Origin: Candidatus Krumholzibacteriota bacterium
GTDB taxonomy: Bacteria > Krumholzibacteriota > Krumholzibacteriia > Krumholzibacteriales > Krumholzibacteriaceae
Reading direction: 5' to 3'
Length of the DNA: 64,000 nucleotides
NCBI GenBank assembly: GCA_016932415.1
Contig: JAFGCX010000008.1
Span: forward strand, 1 to 64,000
The first letter of the stretch is position 1; the number at the start of each line of letters is the position of its first letter. This document shows, in pieces, positions 41,931 through 51,394 of this stretch. The translations under genes and the position numbers were made by a program. The notes beneath the pieces were generated by a model. That model saw only the letters and a list, made by a program, of their open reading frames with translations, made no database searches and had not been told where the DNA came from.

Positions 41931-43811
41931 TCAACGGTGGTCCGCGAGGTCTTTCGCGCCGATCCTTTCCTCACGCGAGGTGTTGTCTGCCGGAGGGTCC
42001 CCCTGCAGGCGCTTGTCGAAAAGGTAATCTCCCACGACAAGGTAATCGATCCCTGCGCTTATGAAACACCTGTAGGCGTCATCCGGGGTGCAGACGATCG
42101 GTTCACCCCGCACATTGAAGCTCGTGTTGAGGACGATTCCATAGCCGGTCATTTGTTTAAACTGATCGATCAGGGTCCAGAAGCGGGGGTGATCTTCTCT
42201 TCTGACGCTCTGTATCCTAGCAGAGCCATCGATATGGGTCACTGCCGGTATGTCCGAGCGGACGGTATCGATCCTTTCCTGGAGAGGAATGGAAAGATCA
42301 GCGCCGTGGTTCTGAATGAGCCTTCCTTCGATGACAGGCACCACGAAGAGCATATACGGTGATGGCCTGTCCAGATCGAAATACTTTTCGATATCTTCTT
42401 CAAGTACCGATGGAGCGAACGGTCTGAAAGCTTCCCGCCGTTTTACGACCGCGTTCATTCTTTTCTGCATGGCGGGATTTCTGGCGTCAGCGAGGATGCT
42501 TCTGTTGCCAAGAGCTCTCGGTCCGAATTCCATCCGTCCCTGGAACCATCCGATTATCTTATCATCAGCTATCAACGATGCCGTTTCTCTCGCCAGTTCG
42601 TCAAAATCGTCGAAGTGTCTGAACGGAGCCCGGTACTTTTTTATCATGATCCCTATCTCATCAGCAGAGAACGCGGGGCCGAGACAGGCTCCGTTCATCG
42701 AATCGGCTCTGCCGTCGATTATCCTCGATTTATCCATCTGCGTATGCCACCCCGCGAAAGCTGCTCCAAGGGCGCCTCCGGCATCTCCCGCGGCGGGCTG
42801 GATCCAGATATTCTCAAAAATCCTTTTTTTAAGCAGTTTTCCGTTAGCGGAGCTGTTCAGCGCGACTCCTCCGGCGAGGGCGAGGTTGTCGCTTCCAGTA
42901 AGATCTTTCGCCGACCGGGCGAGCCTGAAAAGGATATCCTCGGTGATCTGCTGGGCTGCAAGGGCGATATCGATATATGCCTGGTCTACCGGTGAATCCG
43001 GCGGTCGCCGGGGTATGCCGAAAAGGTCTGTCCATTTCCGGTCGTCAGTCATCCCCGATCCGGTGAGGAAATCGAAATATTCAATATTAAGCAGTATCGA
43101 ACCATCCTCCCTGATATCAATGACTTGCTCGAGAAACGATTTCCTGAACCTGCCCACGCGTTCTCCATCAGGATCGCCAAAGGGAGCGAGTCCCATCAGC
43201 TTGTATTCACCGCTGTTGACCCTGAACCCGGCGTATGAAGTCACCGCCGAATAAAAGAGCCCCACGGAGTGGGGAAACCGGAGTTCCCTGATCAGCGTAA
43301 GATCTTTGTTGTTACCATGCCAGATCGCCGTAGTGGTCCACTCTCCGACTCCGTCGATGGTGAGTATGGCCGCTTCCTCGAAAGGAGAAGGATAGAAGGC
43401 GCTGGCCGCGTGAGAAAGATGGTGTTCAGGAAAGAGGAGAGGTATCCCGGATATCCCAAGCGTGGCGAGCTCTCTTTTAATGGTATTTTTCAGAAAAAGT
43501 TTTTCCCTTGCCCAGACGGACATGGAGGAGAGGAACGCGTTTGATCCCGCCGGGGCTAAAGCAAGATGAGTCTTTATCAGACGATCGAATTTTTTCAGCG
43601 GTTTTTCGTAAAAAGAGATATAGCTCAGATCACCGGGAGAGATCCCCGATTCTTTCAGGAGTGATCTTATCGCCCGGCTGGGAAATGAACGATCGTGTTT
43701 TACCCTCGTATATCTTTCCTCCTGGGCGGCGAAGATATTTCCGCCGTCAATGATCGCCGCGGCGCTGTCATGGTAGTAAGCCGAAATGCCGAGGATAGTG
43801 TCAGAACTCAT
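41931..43811 (-). CDS. NodU/CmcH-family O-carbamoyltransferase
   Basis: 626 residues. N-terminal ASKHA domain (I-L-G-I-S-A-Y-Y-H-D-S-A-A near 6-18; H-H-L-S-H-A-A-S-A-F at 130-139, the metal-binding His pair) and a C-terminal YrdC-like domain after about residue 420 (F-G-P-R-A-L-G-N-R-S-I-L-A-D-A). It transfers carbamoyl from carbamoyl phosphate via carbamoyl-AMP to a hydroxyl, as in TobZ and NodU. In this locus the acceptor is probably a surface sugar. The SxtJ-like gene lies 15 bases upstream, a common pairing. Confidence 0.93.
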   Translation of the reverse strand: MSSDTILGISAYYHDSAAAIIDGGNIFAAQEERYTRVKHDRSFPSRAIRSLLKESGISPGDLSYISFYEKPLKKFDRLIKTHLALAPAGSNAFLSSMSVWAREKLFLKNTIKRELATLGISGIPLLFPEHHLSHAASAFYPSPFEEAAILTIDGVGEWTTTAIWHGNNKDLTLIRELRFPHSVGLFYSAVTSYAGFRVNSGEYKLMGLAPFGDPDGERVGRFRKSFLEQVIDIREDGSILLNIEYFDFLTGSGMTDDRKWTDLFGIPRRPPDSPVDQAYIDIALAAQQITEDILFRLARSAKDLTGSDNLALAGGVALNSSANGKLLKKRIFENIWIQPAAGDAGGALGAAFAGWHTQMDKSRIIDGRADSMNGACLGPAFSADEIGIMIKKYRAPFRHFDDFDELARETASLIADDKIIGWFQGRMEFGPRALGNRSILADARNPAMQKRMNAVVKRREAFRPFAPSVLEEDIEKYFDLDRPSPYMLFVVPVIEGRLIQNHGADLSIPLQERIDTVRSDIPAVTHIDGSARIQSVRREDHPRFWTLIDQFKQMTGYGIVLNTSFNVRGEPIVCTPDDAYRCFISAGIDYLVVGDYLFDKRLQGDPPADNTSREERIGAKDLADHR

Positions 43812-43826
43812 CGCGCCCTTTCCACT

Positions 43827-44048
43827 TCAATATGGCCTGGCAAGGTCGTTTTTTCCAATACGCATCTTCTTCCCGGTCATCACGGAATCTTTTCCCGCCT
43901 TGAATCTTTTCAGCATAAGGAGGTCTGTTCCGATCAATCTTCCCAGAAGGGCGAAGGGGGTGACGATCAGGAAATAAAACAAGATTAAAACGGCCCCCGC
44001 AAAATATTCGACAGCGAACCTTGACAGCGATCTTTTTTTATCGTGCAT
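43827..44048 (-). CDS. Short SxtJ-like membrane protein
   Basis: 73 residues with one long hydrophobic segment, F-A-G-A-V-L-I-L-F-Y-F-L-I-V-T-P-F-A-L-L-G-R-L-I, followed by G-T-D-L-L and a basic tail. The V-T-P-x-x-L-x-x-R-L-x-G-x-D-x-L pattern is that of SxtJ-family proteins encoded beside carbamoyltransferases. Those are usually near 130 residues with more helices, so this is a short form holding only the C-terminal half. Function unknown; perhaps it anchors the carbamoyltransferase at the membrane. Confidence 0.65.
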   Translation of the reverse strand: MHDKKRSLSRFAVEYFAGAVLILFYFLIVTPFALLGRLIGTDLLMLKRFKAGKDSVMTGKKMRIGKNDLARPY

Positions 44049-44103
44049 ATCGTTTTTCCGAAAGAAGTGCCGGTAGAGCCGGGTCTTCCAAGATGAAAGT
44101 TGA

Positions 44104-44133
44104 TTGTATCACATTATTCTCTTCATTTACAAC
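44104..44133 (-). promoter_or_regulatory. Promoter for the SxtJ-carbamoyltransferase-methyltransferase operon
   Basis: On the minus strand: TTGTAA (44133-44128), 18-base spacer ending in TGA, TACAAT (44109-44104), an extended -10. It lies 56 bases before the start at 44048, in the gap with the divergent aminopeptidase gene. Confidence 0.55.
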
Positions 44134-44219
44134 CGAGTCATCTCTTGCCTTTAAAAACCCCGATGCGGTATCCTGAAGAGGTTCGTGGTCAGATGTTCTT
44201 GAAAAAGGAGATGGGAAAG

Positions 44220-45164
44220 ATGGATAAACTCACAAGCGCCGCTAAAAAGGCTGTCTATGACGCGATGAAAGTAAGGAAGGGCGAAAACCTCCTCCTGATC
44301 ACCGACAGGCAGAAGATGAAGATAGCTGAAGCTCTCGCTTTCTGGGGAAAGAAAAAGGGAGCCGAGGTCACGACTTACCTGATGACCGAGACGTTAAGGC
44401 CGATAACTGAACCTACGGCGATATTCAAGGGGATGATGAAAAAAGCCGACGTCTCCCTCTATATGCTCGACGCGAGAGTGGAGGAGAAACCGTTCAGGGG
44501 ATACATGGTAGTCAACGGCATGAAAAAGGGTCGGATCTGCATGATGCCGGGAATAACCGTCGACATGATGGAGCGCCTTATCAATATCGATTTTAAGAAG
44601 ATGGACGCGTTGACGAGAAAGGTCATGAAGATACTTAAAGATAAAACGGAGGTGCGCGTCACCAATTCACTGGGGACTGATATCAGTTTCAGCGTAAAAG
44701 GCAGGGAGTGGAAGAACGATAACGGTGATATAAGCAAAGAGGGAAGTCACGGAAACCTTCCGGCCGGAGAATGTTTTACCTGTCCGGTCGAGGAGACGTT
44801 CACCGGCAAGCTGGCGATAAGCCTGATCGACGACAAGGTCGGCCGCGGGACGATGGTCTTCGAAAAGGGAAGACTTGTCGGTTTCAGCGGGAAGGGCGTG
44901 ACCGAGATAGTCAAGGGGATCGGCAAGGATATGACCGGCCGCATGATAGGAGAGTTCGGGATCGGAACGAACCGCGGCGCGAAGATATGCAGGAATATGC
45001 TCGAAGCAGAGAAAGCTTTCGGAACGGTACATTTCGCGATCGGAGACAGCTACGGCCTTGGCAGGAACAGGAGCAAATGGCACTTCGACGCTCTTGTCCA
45101 GAAGGTGACGCTGGTCGCCGGAGGAAAGACCGTGATCAGAAACGGCAACTATCTTATAAAGTGA
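44220..45164 (+). CDS. M29-like (thermophilic aminopeptidase family) metallopeptidase
   Basis: 314 residues. The C-terminal half carries the M29 metal-site pattern: N-L-P-A-G-E (first Glu), F-G-I-G-T-N, then E-x-x-x-G-T-V-H-F-A-I-G and W-H-F-D-A-L. This matches family M29 aminopeptidases, which bind two metals through Glu, His and Asp residues, though this protein is shorter than the roughly 400-residue archetypes. Probably a cytosolic aminopeptidase. ATG 44220 (M-D-K-L-T-S-A-A) is chosen because AAGGAG is 9 bases upstream; ATGs further upstream at 44100, 44163 and 44193 precede that site. Confidence 0.82.
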   Translation: MDKLTSAAKKAVYDAMKVRKGENLLLITDRQKMKIAEALAFWGKKKGAEVTTYLMTETLRPITEPTAIFKGMMKKADVSLYMLDARVEEKPFRGYMVVNGMKKGRICMMPGITVDMMERLINIDFKKMDALTRKVMKILKDKTEVRVTNSLGTDISFSVKGREWKNDNGDISKEGSHGNLPAGECFTCPVEETFTGKLAISLIDDKVGRGTMVFEKGRLVGFSGKGVTEIVKGIGKDMTGRMIGEFGIGTNRGAKICRNMLEAEKAFGTVHFAIGDSYGLGRNRSKWHFDALVQKVTLVAGGKTVIRNGNYLIK

Positions 45165-45188
45165 TTTAAACCGGCAGACGGGTCATTA

Positions 45189-46700
45189 TCACGGTGAAGG
45201 AGCGGCGAGAGCCTGCTCCTTTTCTTTCTCGACAATGATATTCTTTGCCGCGACGATTATTCCGAAGAGAAGCCAGACGAAATAGATATATATATAGTTC
45301 CTCAGGTATTCGATCTTTATCTGGTCGAAGAGGAACATCACCAGCATCACGTGAAGGACCTTGCTGAACGCGTCGGGGAATGGAGATGAAACTATTGAGG
45401 CCTTGAACCTTATCATCGACGCTTTCATCAACCTGAATATGAAGAAGAGGAAAGAGAGAAGACCTACCAGACCGGTTATATTTAAAATATACAGATAAAG
45501 GTTGTGGGGAAAGAGGAGGAAATCCGATCCCTTCTTTTCGGTATCCCAGAAAGGGCCGTGTCCTATTATCGGGCTTCTCATCGCCCGTTCAAATGATGAC
45601 GTCCAGGCGGCAGCCCTGTTACTCGGAAGTCCACCCTCGAAGCTTGTGGCAAAGACTCTTTTAAACAGGGATCCTGATACGGTATATCTAGCCACGACTG
45701 TCTCAAGGACAACTATCAGCGCGACCACCGTGATCGTCATTGTCACCAGCTTTACGAAGTTAAGGTCCTTCCTGAAGATGAACGCCATGTATGTATATCC
45801 GAAGAAGAGGGTAAAGAATGCTCCCCTTGTGATGGTCGTAAACATCATCCCGAGGTCGAATATTAATATTGCCGCGTAGATGATCTTTGAGGCGAGGCGT
45901 TTTTCCCTCACCAGCATCAAGAAGATCACCGGGACGTTGATCGCGAAGAACTCGGCGTTCAGTTCGAAATCATGGAAGGCCCCTCCCATCCTTATATCTT
46001 TCATAATAAGATGTGTCCGGTGGCTTGTATACAACCACATCGGCACGATCGTCCGCCCGGGAAAGAGCGTCTCGATCAGTGTGAATGTTACAACAAGGGC
46101 AGCGGTGATGACCATCACCCTTGCCATCGTGCGGAGTTTTTTCTCGTCGTCGAGAAAGTTGATGACCAGATAGAAGAGGAGAATAGCTCCCCCGACGTTT
46201 GCCGTATGATACGCCGCCGCCTGGTAAGCCCGGGCCGAAGTATCGAGGCTGTAGAACGAGAGGAGGTACGACGCCATTATCAGAAGTACCGGCAGGTTGA
46301 ACTGCCTGTCAGAGCGAAACCGTTCGATCTTCGCAGATACCCTTACCATGAATATAAGGAATATGATGACTGTGAAGACAAGATTCGAGTTCCCGATGGC
46401 TATCGAGAAAGGGAAAGGGTACATGACAGCCATAAAGACGAGGGCGTGAAAGGTCGAGAACGACCAGAGGACAGAGACAAGGACAACTCCGACAACAGCC
46501 TGGATCATCCTTTTATTCGGAGCGGCTATCTGGCTTCCAGCAATAAGTCCTATGACGATAACGAAGATCGCGTCTCTCACTCTGGAGAAAGGGAGATTCC
46601 TGATCCTTCCCTTCAAAGAGGGTTTTTTCCTGTCGTCGATATTGTCAAATCTGTTCATAACAGCGGTCCAAGCAAGATTGATACCCGGGTATAGGATCAT
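45189..46700 (-). CDS. O-antigen ligase / Wzy-like polymerase
   Basis: 503 residues with about twelve membrane helices. Near residue 405 the large loop contains P-H-N-L-Y-L-Y-I-L-N-I-T-G, the Wzy_C/WaaL signature with its key His, preceded by G-H-G-P-F-W. Such proteins either polymerise lipid-linked repeat units or ligate them to lipid A core in the periplasm. It is the last gene of the operon starting with the MurA-like gene. ATG 46700 or ATG 46658 could be the start. Confidence 0.85.
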   Translation of the reverse strand: MILYPGINLAWTAVMNRFDNIDDRKKPSLKGRIRNLPFSRVRDAIFVIVIGLIAGSQIAAPNKRMIQAVVGVVLVSVLWSFSTFHALVFMAVMYPFPFSIAIGNSNLVFTVIIFLIFMVRVSAKIERFRSDRQFNLPVLLIMASYLLSFYSLDTSARAYQAAAYHTANVGGAILLFYLVINFLDDEKKLRTMARVMVITAALVVTFTLIETLFPGRTIVPMWLYTSHRTHLIMKDIRMGGAFHDFELNAEFFAINVPVIFLMLVREKRLASKIIYAAILIFDLGMMFTTITRGAFFTLFFGYTYMAFIFRKDLNFVKLVTMTITVVALIVVLETVVARYTVSGSLFKRVFATSFEGGLPSNRAAAWTSSFERAMRSPIIGHGPFWDTEKKGSDFLLFPHNLYLYILNITGLVGLLSFLFFIFRLMKASMIRFKASIVSSPFPDAFSKVLHVMLVMFLFDQIKIEYLRNYIYIYFVWLLFGIIVAAKNIIVEKEKEQALAAPSP

Positions 46701-46725
46701 CCGTTTTCCATAGAGCGGGCCGGCT

Positions 46726-47904
46726 TTAAATCAATATGATCTCTCTCTGTGGATCAGAGAGAAATTCGCCTCCGCCGGGGCGGACGACGATGATCTCCTC
46801 CATCGTGGCGACTCCGTATCCCGGGATATTGATCCTCGGTTCGAGAGTATATACCTGGTTCTCCTCGATCTTCAGATATGGGAGATCGCCGTAGCGCTCC
46901 CATTCGGGGCACAACAGGCCCGCTCCGTCGTGAGTCGCCTGTCCTACCTGGTGCCCCAGGGCGTGGGGAAATTCATCGAAACCCCGGTCGGTGATATATC
47001 CACGCGCGATCGTGTCTATCTCTCTTCCTTCCATCCCCGGCCTGATCTTTTCGGCGGCGAGAGCGATCGAATCACGTATCGTATTGAAAGGCTCTATGAC
47101 TTCGACGGGGGCCGCTGTCTCGGAGTCGCGGAGAAAATACCATGTCCTCTGAAGATCCGAGCAGTAACTTTCGCTTCTCGTGCCGAAATCTATATTCAGT
47201 ACGTGCCCTTTCTCGATCTTTCTGTCGGTAGGCCCGGCATGGGCGCCGGCCGATTCAGGTCCCGTGAAAACGGAAGGACACTGCTCTCTTTCCCAGGAGG
47301 TCTCCACTCCTTCGCGCTCGACTTCGCCAAGGATGAAGGCGGCGACTTCTTTCTCGGTCATTCCAGGTTTTATCATTTCCGTCACGCGGCCGAATATGTC
47401 AAGCGTGAGGTCGACGTTCTTTTTTATTCTTCTGATCTCTTCGGGGCTCTTTCTGCCGCGGAGCCTGGACACAAGCTTTTCAGAACTGGTCAGCATGCCG
47501 GCGTACGGAGTGTCTTTAAGATATTCCGTGAGGATAAGGTACATGCCGTGAGAAAGACCGTCCGACATCAGGTCGTTTTTCGAGAAATTTATCGCGATGC
47601 TCGACGGGGAGAATCTGTCAAGCTCACCTAACAGTGATTCTCCTATACCCTGTTTATAACCGATAACCTTGTAGCCGCCGACCTCCTCGATCCGCGCCAT
47701 GTCGAGGCTGCCTACCAGGGCGACAGGTTCGCCTTCAGCAGGAATGATAAAGGCTGACTGCCACGTGCAGTTCGCCCCGAGAATGAGATCGAGGACAGGA
47801 TCGGGAGATACTTCGGTCTCACGGGCAAATGTGAGCCAGAGATCTATCTTGTTTTCGGCAAGGATCTTTTTCGCCTGAGCTATCTTTTCCGTGACAATCG
47901 ACAT
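46726..47904 (-). CDS. M24-family Xaa-Pro peptidase-like protein
   Basis: 392 residues. An N-terminal creatinase-like domain (1-150) and a C-terminal pita-bread domain with the five metal ligands: Asp in N-I-D-F-G, Asp in C-S-D-L-Q-R-T, His in A-L-G-H-Q-V-G, Glu in T-L-E-P-R-I and Glu in A-T-M-E-E-I. It is likely an aminopeptidase P or prolidase acting on X-Pro peptides. Its position between two membrane glycan genes on one operon (24- and 25-base gaps) is unexplained. ATG 47904 has AAGGAAG upstream. Confidence 0.92.
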   Translation of the reverse strand: MSIVTEKIAQAKKILAENKIDLWLTFARETEVSPDPVLDLILGANCTWQSAFIIPAEGEPVALVGSLDMARIEEVGGYKVIGYKQGIGESLLGELDRFSPSSIAINFSKNDLMSDGLSHGMYLILTEYLKDTPYAGMLTSSEKLVSRLRGRKSPEEIRRIKKNVDLTLDIFGRVTEMIKPGMTEKEVAAFILGEVEREGVETSWEREQCPSVFTGPESAGAHAGPTDRKIEKGHVLNIDFGTRSESYCSDLQRTWYFLRDSETAAPVEVIEPFNTIRDSIALAAEKIRPGMEGREIDTIARGYITDRGFDEFPHALGHQVGQATHDGAGLLCPEWERYGDLPYLKIEENQVYTLEPRINIPGYGVATMEEIIVVRPGGGEFLSDPQREIILI

Positions 47905-47928
47905 GACATCTTCCTTTCCATATCCGGG

Positions 47929-49974
47929 TCATTGAATTTCAATATGAAAGACAGTCCCCGCGGCATTGGTGAAAAGTTCGGTGTATCTTTCCGGCTGAGA
48001 TCGTATTGATTCGATCAGGCCGGGATTTTCAGAGATATCTTCCTGCCAGATGACGAGATAAATATCCCTTCCCGTCATCCGCATTGCTTCGATATCGTCT
48101 GGAAGCAGGGTCCTTTCGGAGAAAAGCCGGTCTCTGATCCTGCCATACCTTAGGATCTTCTCTCCACCATACCCCTGGATAAGAAGAAAATTCTCCGGCA
48201 GGGCGAATTGATGCCTTTCTCCAAGGACAGGCATCAGGCCATATATGTTATTTTCGATAAATACCGAGTTGATATCGGTGGAATCCTTGATCCATTGAAA
48301 AAGCTCTCTCTGCCCGTCGGTGATGTAGAACCTTTTTGTCTCTATCCCTTTTGGCCGGTCAAGGACGAATCCCCTCACAGTCATCGCGAATGGAACAGAA
48401 AAAAGAAACAGGATCACCGCGACCAGAATGGCGCGTTTTTTCCCGCTGGCATTATGAATGGAATCGATGATCTGCCAGCTTACCGGGAGTATGAGGAGAA
48501 GAAAAAGGATAAAAACAAATTTACCCTCGACCTCGCCGGGAAGATCGATAAAGATGCTCGTCAGCGCGAGGGTGACGATCGATCCGGCGAGGATCATCCA
48601 ATCGGTCTCCCCGCGCGAAAAAAGCTCCTTTAAGGATCTTTTCATGAAGGGAAAGAGGATGATAACGGGGCAGATGATCGTCAGCAGCGGCACTATTCCT
48701 ATATGGAAATAATCCGAAATCGATCCGCTGTCACCGCTAGAGCCGCCGGTCAGAGAAAGAAAATATGGAGCGCCGGCTATTCCCGCGCCGATGGCGAGAG
48801 CGGGGACGATCAGTGAATTGAGGAATTTACGTTTTCCCTCTCCCGCAATCCGGTCTTTGAGGTATATATAAAGGGAAGCTCCACAGAGCGTCATTATTAG
48901 TACGACCCCCGTGACGACGTGAAATATAAAAGTTCCGAAAAGGAGGATAAATATCAATACAACCCGTCTTACCTGCGGTCTTTCCAGCATCTTCCAGGCG
49001 CAGGCGAGAAAAAAGACAAGCAGGAAAAGATCGGTCGCGTAGTTGAATGTCGTGGTAGTATAGAATTTATCCAGCATGCTTACATGATAGGTATAGTCAG
49101 GTTTGAGAAAGAACATCACCTGGTGTCCGTTAAGTTCCATATTTCCCAGCCATCTCGATATTTCCGCCATTCCCCTTACTTCCCCGGTGAGCGCCCTTAC
49201 CATTGAAACTGGAAAAAGGATCCACGATGGAGCCTGCAACCCGGCGGCGGAGAAGAGGGGAGTAAAAACAAGGTCTCTTTTTCTTGACGTAAAGAGGGAG
49301 GTCACGCGAAAGACGAGGTACGGAAAGATAAAGGCGAAGACTATATTCGATACGCCCATGGCTGTAAAGACCTGCAGGCGCGAAAGCACTGTCCACGAGG
49401 CCTGAAAGAGATGATAGAACCACATATATCTTATGCTGACGTCTGGAAGGAGGGGTTCAAGGGGAGGGAGCCCCCTGAAGATGATCTCGTTAACGATCGA
49501 CGCGTGCATCCAGGCGTCAGATCTTTCCAGGAGGAAATGATTGAAGAGGTACGGAACGAAGATGACCGACGCGAAGGCGAAAGAAATAATCATTATTTCT
49601 CTGCTGCCGGTCTGATATTGTCCGTTGGAATTTTCCGGGCCCTTTGCGCTGAAGATAAATATTGCCGCCAGAAGAGCGTAGAAAGTGAGAAGTGAAGCTA
49701 TCAGAGCCGTCTGGAGCGATCCGGTCACCTGGTACAATATATATACGAGGAAAGCCAGGGCGATAGGCGAGAGCATCGGGGGGATCATGATATCGTCCAG
49801 AAAAGGCCTTTTCCTGTCCCAGAGAAGGTGCAGGAGAACCGTTCCAGGAAGCAGGAATATCTGAAGGAACGCCGATGGTATCCTTATAAAGGCGGGAGTC
49901 TCCAGCAGGAGAGTCACCGAAGAGAGGAAAAGAAGAAGAAAGAGGTATTTTCTCATCCGCGACAAATCTATCAC
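47929..49974 (-). CDS. Large polytopic membrane protein, GT-C-like
   Basis: 681 residues with about fifteen hydrophobic segments and a C-terminal soluble part (about 560-681). After the fourth or fifth helix comes L-E-R-S-D-A-W-M-H-A, an acidic loop resembling the GT-C catalytic position, followed by an R-Y-M-W-F-Y-H stretch. Probably a lipid-linked-sugar glycosyltransferase or a related envelope protein; no family is certain. The start is GTG 49974, possibly ATG 49956 (M-R-K-Y-L-F). It is 14 bases from the MurA-like gene, so co-translated. Confidence 0.7.
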   Translation of the reverse strand: MIDLSRMRKYLFLLLFLSSVTLLLETPAFIRIPSAFLQIFLLPGTVLLHLLWDRKRPFLDDIMIPPMLSPIALAFLVYILYQVTGSLQTALIASLLTFYALLAAIFIFSAKGPENSNGQYQTGSREIMIISFAFASVIFVPYLFNHFLLERSDAWMHASIVNEIIFRGLPPLEPLLPDVSIRYMWFYHLFQASWTVLSRLQVFTAMGVSNIVFAFIFPYLVFRVTSLFTSRKRDLVFTPLFSAAGLQAPSWILFPVSMVRALTGEVRGMAEISRWLGNMELNGHQVMFFLKPDYTYHVSMLDKFYTTTTFNYATDLFLLVFFLACAWKMLERPQVRRVVLIFILLFGTFIFHVVTGVVLIMTLCGASLYIYLKDRIAGEGKRKFLNSLIVPALAIGAGIAGAPYFLSLTGGSSGDSGSISDYFHIGIVPLLTIICPVIILFPFMKRSLKELFSRGETDWMILAGSIVTLALTSIFIDLPGEVEGKFVFILFLLLILPVSWQIIDSIHNASGKKRAILVAVILFLFSVPFAMTVRGFVLDRPKGIETKRFYITDGQRELFQWIKDSTDINSVFIENNIYGLMPVLGERHQFALPENFLLIQGYGGEKILRYGRIRDRLFSERTLLPDDIEAMRMTGRDIYLVIWQEDISENPGLIESIRSQPERYTELFTNAAGTVFHIEIQ

Positions 49975-49988
49975 CCCGGCATTCTTTT

Positions 49989-51278
49989 TTATGATATTGA
50001 ATACCTGATATTCATAGAGTCGAATTTATCGGCGAGATTGTTATACCCCCGGCGTATCGTGCTATAACCGTTGATTGTCGTTTTTCCTTCAGCGATAAGC
50101 GCTGTTATCATCAGTGCCGCTCCTCCCCTGAGATCAGGCGCAGAAACTTCAGTCCCTTTGAACCTTATAGGGCCTCTCATTTTCACTTCGCCCTTCTTCA
50201 GATCGAAGGTTCCGCCAAGTTTTTCCATCTCACTGACATAGACAAATCTTTCCGGGTACCTGTAATCGATTATTCTGCTGTTGCCCTCTGCCTGGGTGGC
50301 CAGGACGGTGAAGAACGGCTGCATATCCGATATTACTCCCGGGTGGACTCCGCAGGCGACTTCGAACGGATTGATATAGTGTTCGTGAAAGTCATGGTGA
50401 TTGATATAGAGGGCGTCGCCGCTGGTATAAGAGTTTATGCCGATATCGCGGAAATGGATCATCGGTACTTCCATAAAAGAGAAAGGGACGTCCTGGATTA
50501 TAAGCTCTCCACGGGTCACGGCCGCCGCCACGATCCAGGATACCGCCTCGATCCTGTCCGGTATCACCCTGTATGAAGTCCCGTTAAGGAGTTCGACTCC
50601 GTCGATCTCTATGAACGTATTCCCCTTCACCTTTATCTTCGCGCCCATCGATCGTAGCATCTGGATCAGGTCGAAGACTTCGGGGGAGATATAGGCATTG
50701 AAGACTCTTGTCCTGCCGCTCGCGAGGACGCCGCAGAGAAGAGCGTTTTCCGTTCCTCCGATCGTGGGGAAGGGAAATGAGATATCCGATCCCTTGAGAT
50801 GGTCCGACTCTATCTCTATGAACGATTCCCTTTCCCTTACCACACATCCCATTGATTTCCAGAGCATGATATGCAGATCAAATTTTCTTTCGCCTATGGC
50901 GCAGCCGGAAGGATAGGGGATGCGAGCGATCCTGTTATGGCGAAGCTGCCCGGCGGCGAGAAGATACGTCGTTCGTATCGAAGTCGAATAGTCGTCGAGT
51001 TCGTTGCCTATCCGGGACGCCTCGATACGGACTTCCTCGGGACCGAGCTCGATCGTAACGCCGAGTTTTTCCATGATGGAGAGTTTGTTTTTTACATCTT
51101 CCAGGGAAGAGGGGAAATTACTGATTCTAACCTGCCTGTCAGTCAGCATGGCGGCGGCGATAAGCCTTGTCGCTGAATTCTTGGCCCCGCTTATCCTAAC
51201 TGTTCCGGAGATCTTTTGGGCTCCGGAGATAGTCAGTATATCCGAACTTCCATTTCCGCTATTGTTCCCAGCTTCCAT
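49989..51278 (-). CDS. MurA-like UDP-GlcNAc enolpyruvyltransferase, divergent copy
   Basis: 429 residues. All catalytic positions of MurA are present: Lys33-Asn34 in S-G-A-K-N, Arg102, Cys126 and Arg131 in S-G-C-A-I-G-E-R, Asp318 in S-D-M-Q-P, Arg344 in E-R-F-V-Y-V, Arg384 in D-L-R-G-G and Arg410 in R-R-G-Y. It should therefore transfer enolpyruvate from PEP to the 3-OH of UDP-GlcNAc or a related UDP-sugar. The surrounding sequence is clearly divergent (G-E-R-K-F-D-L-H for the usual G-A-R-P-V-D-L-H). It heads an operon with a GT-C-like protein, an M24 peptidase and an O-antigen ligase, next to a sugar-modifying operon, so it may serve a surface glycan instead of, or besides, peptidoglycan. 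If the genome has no other murA, it would be the housekeeping enzyme. Confidence 0.85.
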   Translation of the reverse strand: MEAGNNSGNGSSDILTISGAQKISGTVRISGAKNSATRLIAAAMLTDRQVRISNFPSSLEDVKNKLSIMEKLGVTIELGPEEVRIEASRIGNELDDYSTSIRTTYLLAAGQLRHNRIARIPYPSGCAIGERKFDLHIMLWKSMGCVVRERESFIEIESDHLKGSDISFPFPTIGGTENALLCGVLASGRTRVFNAYISPEVFDLIQMLRSMGAKIKVKGNTFIEIDGVELLNGTSYRVIPDRIEAVSWIVAAAVTRGELIIQDVPFSFMEVPMIHFRDIGINSYTSGDALYINHHDFHEHYINPFEVACGVHPGVISDMQPFFTVLATQAEGNSRIIDYRYPERFVYVSEMEKLGGTFDLKKGEVKMRGPIRFKGTEVSAPDLRGGAALMITALIAEGKTTINGYSTIRRGYNNLADKFDSMNIRYSIS

Positions 51279-51337
51279 CTTTCCTCCGATAAGAGACCTA
51301 TTCCTGTTCTGTTACCATAATTCAGCGATCGTCAACG

Positions 51338-51366
51338 ATATTAGGATGCCTTACGGGTCGAGTCAA
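51338..51366 (-). promoter_or_regulatory. Candidate promoter for the MurA-like operon
   Basis: On the minus strand: TTGACT (51366-51361), 17-base spacer, TAATAT (51343-51338). It lies in the 116-base gap between the GT2 gene and the MurA-like gene, 60 bases before the start. Confidence 0.5.
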
Positions 51367-51394
51367 TCTCAAAGGCTACCGAAAGATGCCTTTA

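Noticed and set aside
42316-43254. 312-codon plus-strand frame opposite the carbamoyltransferase
   Set aside because: Serine-rich antisense shadow of a gene with clear NodU/CmcH motifs.
51370-51392. Hairpin aaaggc/gcctttt-type after the GT2 gene as terminator
   Set aside because: Six-base stem with no T tract on the minus strand; too weak to call.
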